Below are positions 36,601 to 43,117 of a stretch of DNA of 57,642 nucleotides, in pieces (position 1 is the stretch's first letter; each line of letters starts with the position of its first letter). The DNA lies in contig JANOXC010000124.1 in NCBI GenBank assembly GCA_031418215.1, forward strand, positions 1 through 57,642, written 5' to 3'. The position numbers and the translations under genes are program-made. This stretch comes from JANOXC01 sp031418215. Lineage in GTDB: Bacteria; Bacteroidota; Bacteroidia; AKYH767-A; OLB10. The notes below the pieces were generated by a model. The model was given only the letters and a program-made list of their open reading frames with translations. It made no database searches and was not told the origin of the DNA.

Positions 36601-36704
36601 GCAATAGGAGTTTGTGCTTTTACTGTTACTGAGCATAAAAAAAACAGCAACAATAAGCAGGGCCATACAACGCTATTTCTATTTTCACTACTTCTCTCAT
36701 TCAT
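30687..36704 (-). CDS. Giant secreted protein with 20 PKD repeats
   Basis: A 2005-residue protein with a signal peptide (residues 1-31, ending VKAQ), then 20 consecutive PKD domains of about 80-90 residues each (to about residue 1690), and three or four fibronectin-III-like segments at the end (for example DVDVLWENNTATDLGAYIVY and TKLYWTKYDFW). Each PKD unit shows the core W-x-F-G-D-G followed by NPSHTY and YTVTL, with substitutions in units 5, 16, 17, 18 and 20, and most have a conserved G-C pair near the start (GCAPLFVNF). Such proteins are surface or matrix adhesins in Bacteroidota and normally end in a T9SS type B sorting domain. Here the chain stops at TETELNE with no such domain. The neighbour at 36760 lies 55 bases upstream, probably in the same operon. 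Confidence 0.93.
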   Translation of the reverse strand: MNERSSENRNSVVWPCLLLLFFLCSVTVKAQTPIASFTADVQIGCAPLFVNFTNTSTGANSYNWNLGNGSNASTANPSAIYLNPGSYTVTLIATNTSNGQQSTTTKTITVVNNPIADFTISTVSGCEDANSICFTNTSQFSASYTWDFGDGNTSTSANPCHTYANAGIYTVKLVAVSTYGCSDLEIKTNIITINPKPNVNFTSNIQSTCNVTDVFNFTASAPGALTWSWNFGDFSTSNQQNPSHTYAASGTYSVSLICTNTFGCIDTNTKTNYVNIGASLVPSFTMSDTGGCAPFNISFNCTVANALSWNWNLGNGSTSTLQSPSTTYATSGNYTITLSVTTQSGCNGSVTIPGLVVVDPLPTPSFTVTQDTGCSPFTPQFNNTSTWSSSYLWSTSPLPQQSSNTTPTFTYVNAGPYNVTLTAYSPNGCSSSTTVNNVIRVLDPTALFTGAPITGCPGMTTNFTFGGTTGNASYQWNFGDGTFSALQNPSHTYSAVGNYNVYLIVTNTFGCKDTVYKPNYVKIYPASIPYTTDTMKVCQGVAQVFNDPTQGSNSWNWNFGDGTGSTTRNPSHIYAVPGTYTVTLSTTMSGGCSQNFSPFHIVQVIPYIAKPVVVNYISRCKPYSISFSNSAITVTAYLWDFGDGTTSTLAAPLHNYLVAGSYIVKLYLTIGSGCQDIITNTVIVGNVNPMKVDTMSVCIGTQNQFTLLNPTAFTSQKWDFGDFTSSTVKNPSHLYATGGSFSVKLMTTDTSGCKDTFLLSPIIVNNPQANFSVVGPTLGCTSLFTQFQNNSTGATSYFWDFGDGKTSTFVNPPHTYYAYSPNYTVTLTATINGCSNTNTQTNLITIIVPQCNFSSTTNDLCLPISVTYTDLSPGAVSWLWDFGDGDTSTLKNSIHNFINSPSGPVSLTITDQYGCTATLTKPNITYYAASAIVNAATGCTPLTATFTNQSVGATAWSWQFGDGGTSLAANPTHIYNSDGIYDVLLIATFPGGCIDSVLYPAAITASTPIADFFAPAASGCSPVNISFSNLSTDAVSFIWDFGDGTTSTNINPTHIYNIPGYYDVTLIATSGMGCNDTTKKIAYIAVPGVYSSFSISSAVGCDTLPAFFQDSSINAITWSWNFGDGFTSSIPNPTHTYSDTGSYVVTLITHDTLGCTSIYTYPIPIQIYLSPTAQATTTDTAGCNNYFVSFTNQSSGANSYLWDFGNGVTSAATNPTYTYSQAGNYQPTLIAITTAGCRDTFLLPKIDVKQTPIAQFITSSDTACEPASIAFINQSSALSTPSYSWDFGNSQNSTAQNPSSNYIANNYTISLIVSNSNGCADTINHPIVINPTPIAIASTIDVEGCQPYNVMFSNSTTGAIQYSWLFETGSTSNVTAPGHIYNLPGTYYPVLVASNNFGCADTFTFSSPITVHAVPIPSFTPSAVVVCNPDSITFINNSTNLENPVYNWDYGNGISGNSIPGGIMYTDSGTFNVTLTVVNTFGCKDSVSNIITVNPSPIASASTNDTIGCSPLLVSFINNSQFANSYTWDFGDATSSNLFQPSHTYLIGGSYQPLLIATNTYGCIDTLLIQSVINVKQSPTASFSSSDTATCFGTPITFSDNSSNLLTPTYLWNFTFTNSIANNPVIIYPGPGFYDVILLVTNNNGCADSLNLPAFIEIYDTLPPTASTLLSVSVVNDTDVDVLWENNTATDLGAYIVYRYDPLTALYTIVYTDNNPKSFAVAATSVYHDSGLDTRNNTYTYKIVTADRCGYVLPIASSPSHTSINVTALQSGYNINVSWTPYIGCSISSYDITRTEVANGSTQIVANVPSATLNYLDTTLNCPYDYAYRITANDLCGNSYTSLSDTSVAAPQNILDGQHVDVVRSSVINNLQILTEWLPPVLLPNRVQNYQVWRSLDNITFTPLSILPPAATSYMDNNVKIDDRNYYYKIVVINDCNLAGPVGTEGSSILLQGEWRNYKTKLYWTKYDFWNNGVDHYNIQKLNDFGVWEDYWEVDGNTTETELNE

Positions 36705-36759
36705 AGGTTGTCATCCTGTGGATTTTAGTTTTGGGCTGACTAAAAAAAATATTGGATAA

Positions 36760-37329
36760 TTATTTCTTATCCTCTTCTTCTCCTTGGGCGTAATTATTAA
36801 AGTTTGTCGTTTGATTAATGATGGTATTTATTGAACTGAATAATTGTTGTCCTTCCTTGGTGATTTTCTTAATGCGGTAGTATCCAAAACCTGCCGGAGG
36901 TTTAGAATCAATCCAACTATAGTACAATTCAATGTCGGCACCAACTCCTTCTTTAACACCAACCGATTCAAAGCTTGCGCCATCTCCGGAGCGTTCTACA
37001 ATATATATACAATCTTCAGGTTCATTTTTAGAGGTCCAGCTTAAGAATACCTTGCCTGAATTATAGATCGCCTGGTAGTTATGAATATTTAATTCCTGTT
37101 GTTCTATCGCTGCAGAAACCATCGGGTTTTTTTCCTGTGATTGCGCCATTGCACTTCCGGTGGCTGCCACCAAAATTAGAAATGCAATAATCTCTACCAG
37201 GAAAAGAAAGCGAAATGCGGATCCATCTTGACCATCGCGATTGTAATAGCGCTTTGGATTGGCATACATTAACATTCTGTTTTCTTTAATCATGTCATAA
37301 TTTTCCATTGATTCCATTGTCGTTTTCAT
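36760..37329 (-). CDS. Single-pass membrane protein with fibronectin-III-like domain
   Basis: A 189-residue protein of unknown function. A polar N-terminal segment of about 45 residues (basic and methionine-rich, MKTTMESMENYD then KRYYNRDG) precedes one membrane helix (about residues 46-64, FLFLVEIIAFLILVAATG), and the rest is exported. The exported part holds one fibronectin-III-like domain (KVFLSWTSKNEP, then YIVERSGDG and GYYRIKKI) and an acidic end EEEDKK. It could be a membrane-anchored partner for the giant PKD protein encoded next. The ATG at 37329 is preceded by a near-ideal Shine-Dalgarno sequence, which is exceptional in this window and settles the start over an in-frame ATG at 37368. 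Confidence 0.75.
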   Translation of the reverse strand: MKTTMESMENYDMIKENRMLMYANPKRYYNRDGQDGSAFRFLFLVEIIAFLILVAATGSAMAQSQEKNPMVSAAIEQQELNIHNYQAIYNSGKVFLSWTSKNEPEDCIYIVERSGDGASFESVGVKEGVGADIELYYSWIDSKPPAGFGYYRIKKITKEGQQLFSSINTIINQTTNFNNYAQGEEEDKK

Positions 37330-37337
37330 AGTTTTTT

Positions 37338-37344
37338 CCTCCTT
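37338..37344 (-). promoter_or_regulatory. Strong Shine-Dalgarno site for the 189-residue protein
   Basis: The minus strand reads AAGGAGG, eight bases before the ATG at 37329. Most other starts here have no such purine-rich site. The stretch 37345-37584 upstream holds no convincing gene or promoter box that I can see. Confidence 0.7.
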
Positions 37345-37584
37345 GAATTTATATAAGGATAATATCATGCATTATATACGTGAGATGCTGTATAAAAGGT
37401 TACAATATTTTCAGATGTAAGGTTTTTGTGAAAATGACCCGATTTTGAGGTAACCATTTTTTGGCTTTCTGTGTAATAAAGTGTGGTGAGTGAATTCAAT
37501 TTAGTTGTTAGCGGATAATTTTTACGTGTAAGGACTTTTGAAAGTTTCACAGAAAACGATCTTTTTTTTAATAAAATCAAAGAA

Positions 37585-37701
37585 ATGCGCTCACCAGTCT
37601 GTAAAATCTGTTTGGATCAAGCAGCTAAAAACAAAAAAATCAGGGGATCCGAACCTTTTAATCGAAAAGGCGTATTAATAGAAGAAATCACAGAAAATTA
37701 A
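37585..37701 (+). CDS. Possible 38-residue protein with C-x2-C
   Basis: An ATG-initiated reading frame of 38 residues that begins MRSPVCKICLDQAAKNKK and ends EEITEN. The early C-x2-C pair and the spread of charged residues look coding, and it ends 19 bases before the next gene, facing the same way. It has no Shine-Dalgarno site or clear promoter box. It could instead be part of the leader of the downstream gene. Confidence 0.3.
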   Translation: MRSPVCKICLDQAAKNKKIRGSEPFNRKGVLIEEITEN

Positions 37702-37720
37702 CTGCAATTAGTCAATCGCT

Positions 37721-39178
37721 ATGGATATATTAAACAAGACAATTAAAAAGTTAAGCGACGAAGAGTATCGTCAGCTCATTGCTGAAGTGTCGGGCAATAA
37801 GAAAAATAAACCGTTTGTTGTGCTTGAAACGGCCCGATCGCGTGACGTGGAAGATAGTGAGATGATGGCCATGCTGCAGGTCAACCCAAGCGCTTATTAT
37901 ACTTTAAAGTCCAGGCTCAATTCAAGGATTGCTGCTATCTTATCAAAAAAGGTTGAAAATCCAATCCAAGAAATTATGGATATGGTGTCGCGTGTGCCTG
38001 CACATTTGTTTGGTAATAATCGTGAGTTTTCTATTCGCGCTTTAACAGAGTTGGAAAAACAATTGTTGGAGTATGATATGAGTACCGAATTAATTACTGT
38101 TTATAAAGCACTCGCTGAGTTGCATCTTTTCACAGAAGATTATGCCTTTTATGAAAACAAATATAATCGTCATGTAGCATTTTCTCTGTCGGTCAATAAA
38201 GCCGAAGGAATCTTCTTTCGTTTTGTAAAGAAACTTGGAGAGTATCAATTAAGTCTGAAGGAAAGCGATCTTGAGGAAGTTGTAATGTTAAAACGTGAAT
38301 TATCGAATATTTGTGAATTATATGATTCACACCGGCTATTCGTTATTTATAATATAGTATACATATATTATTTGTGTAATGTGCCACATAAATCTGATGG
38401 ATTAAAATCACGTGAGTTGGAGATTGATGCTACTTTGCAGAAGATGGCGCAGTTGTTTGAGAAATACCCCCTGGATACTTTTTACCAAAACGTAAAAGGA
38501 ATCACTGATTTATTGTATTTTGAATATTACCAGCGCACCAATAATCAGGTTAGGGCTGAATTTTATTTACAACGCATCCACAAGCAAATGCCTGAAATGA
38601 TGGAAAAACACATGATGAATTTCTTCGTCATTCAATTTCTCCGATCACGCATTGAAAAATACCGACATGATGATAACCTTGACCATCTAACCCTTTATCA
38701 TGAGCGTTATGAGAAAGGAATGGATATTGAAAGTGCCGAACTCTATCATTATATATGGAAGCATAAATATGAAGCCATTGTAAAGTTTTATGAAAAAGAT
38801 TTTCATGCTTCCGCACGAAAGATTAATGAACTGAGAAACGATTTGTCGATGAAACAGTTTTTATATTGCGATGTAGATAATAAATTATTCCAGGCATTGA
38901 ATTATTGTATGCTTGGTGATGATGGATTAAGCTTCCAGATCATCAATAGTCTAAAACGTCAATTAGCAGATCATGAAGCATCATTTGAATCAACAAAGGT
39001 TTTTGTGAAAATACTTAAGACAGCATTGAAGCCGGCAGACCTTCGTAAAAAAGTGAAAAAGATGAGTGAGTTGTGGGCGGAATTTAATGAAGTCAACTCC
39101 AAATGCAGTAATCCTGTATTGAATTATCTGAAAATGGATGAAACGCTGTTACGCAGATTGTGTAATCCAATAAAATAG
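37721..39178 (+). CDS. Helical protein of unknown function
   Basis: A 485-residue soluble protein predicted by eye to be almost entirely alpha-helical, with no signal peptide or membrane segment. It is rich in leucine, lysine, glutamate and aromatic residues in helix-length blocks (EEYRQLIAEVSG; ALAELHLFTEDYAFYENKYNR; YLQRIHKQMPEMMEKH), suggesting an alpha-solenoid of TPR-like repeats without clear consensus. The first 80 residues (with QVNPSAYYTLKSRLNSR) look like a separate small domain. I recognise no catalytic motif. A good intrinsic terminator follows at 39207. Confidence 0.8.
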   Translation: MDILNKTIKKLSDEEYRQLIAEVSGNKKNKPFVVLETARSRDVEDSEMMAMLQVNPSAYYTLKSRLNSRIAAILSKKVENPIQEIMDMVSRVPAHLFGNNREFSIRALTELEKQLLEYDMSTELITVYKALAELHLFTEDYAFYENKYNRHVAFSLSVNKAEGIFFRFVKKLGEYQLSLKESDLEEVVMLKRELSNICELYDSHRLFVIYNIVYIYYLCNVPHKSDGLKSRELEIDATLQKMAQLFEKYPLDTFYQNVKGITDLLYFEYYQRTNNQVRAEFYLQRIHKQMPEMMEKHMMNFFVIQFLRSRIEKYRHDDNLDHLTLYHERYEKGMDIESAELYHYIWKHKYEAIVKFYEKDFHASARKINELRNDLSMKQFLYCDVDNKLFQALNYCMLGDDGLSFQIINSLKRQLADHEASFESTKVFVKILKTALKPADLRKKVKKMSELWAEFNEVNSKCSNPVLNYLKMDETLLRRLCNPIK

Positions 39179-39206
39179 TAAATACTCCTCCGTGAAATGG
39201 ATTGTA

Positions 39207-39237
39207 AATCCGGGCATCATAGTCCGGATTTTTTTTT
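39207..39237 (+). terminator. Intrinsic terminator after the 485-residue protein gene
   Basis: AATCCGG (39207-39213) pairs with CCGGATT (39224-39230) around a ten-base loop, directly followed by a run of T to 39237. It lies 29 bases after the stop codon at 39178. Confidence 0.8.
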
Positions 39238-39277
39238 GTGAGTATATGATGGATAGTAGTTGACTGTATGGTGAAAA

Positions 39278-39946
39278 CTAATTTGGTACAGCAACTAATC
39301 CATCTCCTGCAGCTTTTTTCAATTTTTTATTGGCATAGATGGCTACTTCAACGCGTCTGTTTTCAGAACGTCCTATTTCAGTATTATTATCACCTACGGC
39401 CTGATCTTCGCCATAACCTACGTTTGTTAAGCGACCGCCATTTACGTTATCCGCTTTTAATTGTGAGGCAACCGATGTAGCCCTGTCATCAGAAAGTGCT
39501 TTATTGTGTTTAGCACTTCCTGTATTATCTGTATGCCCTTCAATCAGAATGTTTGTATCATCGTACTTATTCAATATGGTAGATAATTTTTCGAGATTTG
39601 TTTTTGATTCCTCTGACAATGCAAATGAATTTACTTTAAATAGTAATCCGGAGTCGAATGTAATTTTTATACCTTCTCCAATACGTTCAATTCTTGCACC
39701 TTCGATATCGTGTTTAATTTCTTCGGCTTGTTTATCCATATAATTTCCAATCAATCCACCTGCAACACCGCCAACAACAGCACCGATGATGGCACCTGCT
39801 GCCGTATTACCCATCTGGTTGCCTATAACGGCGCCTCCTGCAGCACCGGCTCCTACTCCAATTGCAGTTCCTTTTTCTGTATTGCTAAATGTTTTGCAGG
39901 ATGCAATAAATACTACCATGCAGAATACTACTATTTTGGTTTTCAT
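39278..39946 (-). CDS. OmpA-family lipoprotein with glycine-zipper segment
   Basis: A 222-residue lipoprotein. The signal peptide ends in a lipobox (VVFIASC, cysteine 17). Residues 25-70 are a glycine-zipper membrane segment (GVGAGAAGGAVIG; GAIIGAVVGGVAGGLIG), and residues 100-210 form an OmpA C-terminal peptidoglycan-binding domain with the usual ILIEGHTDNTG, DRATSVASQL and ENRRVEVAI. It links the outer membrane to the cell wall; proteins of this architecture (YiaD-like) are stress and envelope-integrity factors. The ATG at 39946 is chosen because it begins the signal peptide; an in-frame ATG at 39985 would bury it. Confidence 0.93.
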   Translation of the reverse strand: MKTKIVVFCMVVFIASCKTFSNTEKGTAIGVGAGAAGGAVIGNQMGNTAAGAIIGAVVGGVAGGLIGNYMDKQAEEIKHDIEGARIERIGEGIKITFDSGLLFKVNSFALSEESKTNLEKLSTILNKYDDTNILIEGHTDNTGSAKHNKALSDDRATSVASQLKADNVNGGRLTNVGYGEDQAVGDNNTEIGRSENRRVEVAIYANKKLKKAAGDGLVAVPN

Positions 39947-40171
39947 GTTCTTTCTTTTTTTTATGATAAATAGAATACTATTCAATAATTTGAACTTTTC
40001 ATTTTGTAAAAGTAAAGACCAGGGAAAGGGAATACTTATATAGTTTTTGAAAAAAGTTTCAAAATTCGCACATTTCTGAAAAAAAGTGTGGGTTTACTTC
40101 TGTCTATTGATTGAAAATAACCAGTTTAGAAAGACTTATGATGAACAAGATAAAATACAGGTCGAAAAAAA

Positions 40172-40576
40172 TTAAATCACAATAGCGCCAAGATATTTTT
40201 CACTCAATGGCTTGTTGACATACTTAAAAACATAAGGATTGGTACTTGCCTTGTTGATATCATCAGGACTAATGCTACTGGAAAGAACTACAATTTTGCA
40301 CTTACCTTTAACAGTAGCAGATAGACTTTCAAAGTCAGCTAAAAAAGCAAAACCATCTTTGCCCGGCATATTCAGATCAAGGAAAATAATTTCAGGTAAT
40401 GCCGCCAGGTCATCTTCATGTTGCTTCAAAAAAGCAATAGCCTCGTCGCTGGAATTTTTAACAACAACATTTTTTGAAAAACCACTCGTAGAGATCATTC
40501 GCTCATTAATGAAGTTATCAATTTCATTATCGTCAATTAAAAGGACGCTTTGGTAGCGTGAATCGTCATTAGACAT
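40172..40576 (-). CDS. Single-domain response regulator
   Basis: A 134-residue receiver domain with no output domain. The acidic pair is in LLIDDNEID, the phosphoacceptor is D67 in FLDLNMPGKDG, the conserved Ser/Thr is in VVLSSS and the lysine in KYVNKPL. It is of the Bacteroidota type that acts in phosphorelays or by protein contact (CheY-like). The start at 40576 is used; an extension to 40627 would run into the tRNA-Phe gene and is not credible. No kinase lies next to it; the nearest is at 29614. Confidence 0.92.
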   Translation of the reverse strand: MSNDDSRYQSVLLIDDNEIDNFINERMISTSGFSKNVVVKNSSDEAIAFLKQHEDDLAALPEIIFLDLNMPGKDGFAFLADFESLSATVKGKCKIVVLSSSISPDDINKASTNPYVFKYVNKPLSEKYLGAIVI

Positions 40577-40595
40577 TAGAAGCGGTATTTTTTTG

Positions 40596-40668
40596 TGGTG
40601 ATGACTGGAATCGAACCAGTGACACAAGGATTTTCAGTCCTTTGCTCTACCAACTGAGCTACATCACC
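40596..40668 (-). tRNA. tRNA-Phe (GAA)
   Basis: The 73-base minus-strand sequence folds into a full cloverleaf: acceptor stem GGTGATG with CATCACC, D-loop containing AGCTCAGTTGGTAGAGC, anticodon stem AAGGA/TCCTT with loop CTGAAAA (anticodon GAA), and T-arm loop TTCGATT. The discriminator is A and the terminal CCA is not encoded. The response regulator gene lies 19 bases downstream. Confidence 0.97.
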
Positions 40669-40680
40669 TAAGCAAGGCGG

Positions 40681-40688
40681 CAAAAGTA
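40681..40688 (-). promoter_or_regulatory. TAnnTTTG promoter box for tRNA-Phe
   Basis: The minus strand reads TACTTTTG, 12 bases upstream of the tRNA 5' end. A TTTG lies further upstream, roughly in -33 position but with a short spacer. The response regulator may be cotranscribed from here. Confidence 0.5.
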
Positions 40689-40860
40689 AAGTTTTTTTGA
40701 AACAAACGACTAGGTAAGCCGAACACAATTGCAAGAAATTGATTTGACAAAGAGAAAAACCGGCAACATTATTTACAATCAATAGCTACCCGCCTCGTTT
40801 TCAACGAAAAAGGAGTTCCTTATACAGGACTTTCTTCGGTAAAAAACACATCTTTGTAAA

Positions 40861-41595
40861 ATGAACCAGTTGGTAATAGATGCGGGCAACTCACGGGTCA
40901 AGGTGGCTGTTTTTAGTTCAGGTGAAATTATGCATCAGGTTGCACACGATAAACTTTCATTGCCTATTTTAAAGTCCTTAATACATGACTTTAAGCCAGT
41001 TGCAACCATATTGTCAAGTGTTGTGAACATGGATGATGTTGTGGTGGCGACCATTAAAACCTTGCAGAAGAGCATTGTTCTAAATGAACTAACTCCCTTA
41101 CCTTTTAAAAACGAATATACCACGCCGGAAACGTTAGGCCACGACAGACTGGCAAATGCCGCTGGTGCTTTTTGCATCTTCCCCAATAAAAATGCTTTGA
41201 TCATTGATGCCGGTACTTGTCTGAAGTTTGATTTTATTACTGAGAAAGGGGCTTATCTGGGTGGGGCAATATCTCCCGGCTTATCAATGCGATATCAGTC
41301 ATTACAACATTTTACTGATCGGCTCCCACTTTTGGAACCGGTTGAGTCGGCACAATTAACTGGCAACTCCACCGAATCTTCCATCCATTCAGGTGTGCTA
41401 AATGGAGTGATAGCTGAAATTGAAGGGTTCAGCAGCCAGTATGAAAAAGCTTTTGTCAATGTTCAGTTAATACTAACCGGTGGAGATGTACGTTTCTTTT
41501 TAAATCACCTTAAAAAGTCCATCTTTGCCTCCCCCGAATTGACGCTGAAGGGGTTGCAAAGTATTTTACAGTTTAATTATCCCAATGATCAATAA
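40861..41595 (+). CDS. coaX: Type III pantothenate kinase
   Basis: A 244-residue enzyme that phosphorylates pantothenate in coenzyme A synthesis. It belongs to the ASKHA fold: the phosphate-1 motif DAGNSRVKVAV (residues 6-16), the substrate motif GHDRLANAAGA, the phosphate-2 motif DAGTCLKFDF, GGAISPG and the adenosine motif TGGD. Type III kinases need a monovalent cation and are not inhibited by CoA. The end overlaps the start of the outer-membrane protein gene by 11 bases. The order coaX, outer-membrane protein, lptC is, as I recall, common in Bacteroidota. Confidence 0.95.
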   Translation: MNQLVIDAGNSRVKVAVFSSGEIMHQVAHDKLSLPILKSLIHDFKPVATILSSVVNMDDVVVATIKTLQKSIVLNELTPLPFKNEYTTPETLGHDRLANAAGAFCIFPNKNALIIDAGTCLKFDFITEKGAYLGGAISPGLSMRYQSLQHFTDRLPLLEPVESAQLTGNSTESSIHSGVLNGVIAEIEGFSSQYEKAFVNVQLILTGGDVRFFLNHLKKSIFASPELTLKGLQSILQFNYPNDQ

Positions 41596-42868
41596 GCCTT
41601 TCAGAATATATATAAGTATCCTTTTTGCCTTGCTGTTAGTTTTTTCAACAACAGCCTATTCACAAACAGCAACTTTATCTCCTTATTCCAGATATGGCAT
41701 TGGCGACCTTTTGTACAATGGTTATTCACATCAACAAGCTATGGGTGGAATATCAATTGGTCTGCAACAGTCTTCTCACCTTAATTATGGTAATCCTGCC
41801 AGTTATGCTATTGACTCAATAGTAATATTTGAATTAGGCGTAACGGGTGAGCTCATGACATTTTCCAATGCTGCTACATCCGTGAATAAAACAAATGGAT
41901 ATTTTTCATACATCAGCATGGGTTTTCCACTGATTAAAAACCATTGGTACCTTAATGTTGGAATGATACCATTGAGTGCTCAGGGATATAAAAATTTACA
42001 GATAAACAAGGTGACTTATCCTGGCAATGCAAAGTTTCTATATGAAGGAACAGGTGGTTATAATCGATATTATGCAGGTACCGGTTTTCGGATATCTAAA
42101 AAAATTACTGCCGGCTTTAATTTCTGTTATTTATACGGTACTTCAACACGCACTAGTAAAGCAGAGTTTCTCGAATCCGGTTATTATAATACGCAAATAC
42201 AAAACACAACAACTCTCAATGATATTTTAATGAGTGGCGGATTGCAATACACAACCACAATGAAGAAAGGGTTGCTTTTAACAGTTGGTATTGCAGGCGG
42301 CCCTTCACAGAAAATCAATGCAAAAAGAGATTTGGTTTGGTTCAATTACCTCAACAAGGGTAACTTTATTTCAGCAAAGGATACAGTGTATTCTGCAAAA
42401 GGGGAAAAAGGAAATATAGAGCTGCCACTGGATGCCGGATTTGGCTTTACAATTTCAAAAAAGAATCAATGGTTATTTGGGGCAGATGTTAAAATGCAGA
42501 AATGGGAAGATTACACATCTTATGGAATTAATGATTCGCTCAAGAACAGTTATAAAATCAGCGTTGGTGGTCAATGGGTACCCGATGATATGTCAATACG
42601 ATATTATAATAAAATAATTTATCGAGTTGGCGCTCATTATAACAGCGGATACCTGGAATTGGAAAATGAAGCTATCAATGATATTGGTGTTTCTTTTGGT
42701 TTTGGTATTCCATTGCGAGGGAAGCCTTATTTTTCTCATCTTGATTTGGCTTTTGAATTTGGAAGAGAAGGCACCACAAATAACAACCTCATCAGGGAGC
42801 GGTATGGTCGTGTTGTTATTGGCCTTACGCTCAGGGAGGACTGGTTTCATAAGACGAAATTTGATTAA
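41585..42868 (+). CDS. Outer-membrane beta-barrel protein
   Basis: A 427-residue protein with a signal peptide (residues 1-27, ending TAYSQ). The mature protein starts TATLSPYSRYGIGDLLYNGY, a beginning seen in FadL-like or UPF0164-type barrel proteins of Bacteroidota, and continues with many amphipathic strands rich in glycine and aromatics. The C-terminal part includes GRVVIGLTLREDWFHKTKFD, with aromatic residues but not a strict terminal F. It could be a hydrophobic-compound channel; substrate is unknown. Its start lies inside the end of coaX, pointing to coupled translation. Confidence 0.8.
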   Translation: MINKPFRIYISILFALLLVFSTTAYSQTATLSPYSRYGIGDLLYNGYSHQQAMGGISIGLQQSSHLNYGNPASYAIDSIVIFELGVTGELMTFSNAATSVNKTNGYFSYISMGFPLIKNHWYLNVGMIPLSAQGYKNLQINKVTYPGNAKFLYEGTGGYNRYYAGTGFRISKKITAGFNFCYLYGTSTRTSKAEFLESGYYNTQIQNTTTLNDILMSGGLQYTTTMKKGLLLTVGIAGGPSQKINAKRDLVWFNYLNKGNFISAKDTVYSAKGEKGNIELPLDAGFGFTISKKNQWLFGADVKMQKWEDYTSYGINDSLKNSYKISVGGQWVPDDMSIRYYNKIIYRVGAHYNSGYLELENEAINDIGVSFGFGIPLRGKPYFSHLDLAFEFGREGTTNNNLIRERYGRVVIGLTLREDWFHKTKFD

Positions 42869-42979
42869 TATCATTACAGGTCGGGGATTGTATTTCGCTT
42901 AAAAGTTTCCACAAATTCAGGTATTCTGCATTAACTTTGACAACAGTACCATTATTAATAATGAATTAGACCATTATTT

Positions 42980-43047
42980 CCCCCTCTCCTCTGTAATAAG
43001 GGTGGGGCCTCGCCTTCAGCAAGCTTACTGCGGCCGAAGGGTTAGGC
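42980..43047. repeat. GC-rich imperfect palindrome before lptC
   Basis: The stretch opens CCCCCTCTCCTC and includes the interrupted inverted pair GCCT..CCTTC (43007-43017) and GAAGG...AGGC (43036-43047). It is clearly richer in G and C than its surroundings and resembles the dispersed CCCCTCTCC-type intergenic repeats of many Bacteroidota genomes. There is no second copy in the window. Confidence 0.5.
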
Positions 43048-43117
43048 TAAAAAAAGACTAGTTCATATTTCACAATGTTAGGATCTTAATTATTGATCTC
43101 ATTTTATCCACCGGCAT

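Noticed and set aside
30687..36704. PKD region as a DNA repeat array with recent tandem copies
   Set aside because: The 20 units are diverged at DNA level; repetition is evident only in protein motifs.
37365..37580. 71-codon minus-strand frame upstream of the 189-residue protein
   Set aside because: There is no ribosome-binding site, promoter box or recognisable domain; the composition looks random.
39710..40043. Plus-strand frames rich in Ala/Pro opposite the OmpA-type lipoprotein
   Set aside because: They are shadows of the glycine-zipper coding sequence.
40577..40627. 17-residue N-terminal extension of the response regulator
   Set aside because: It would be encoded by the tRNA-Phe gene, and the receiver domain starts normally from 40576.
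40576..40782. 68-codon minus-strand reading frame containing VAQLVEQRTENPCVTGSIPV
   Set aside because: It is the translation of the tRNA-Phe gene and its flank; this peptide is a known false call at tRNA genes.
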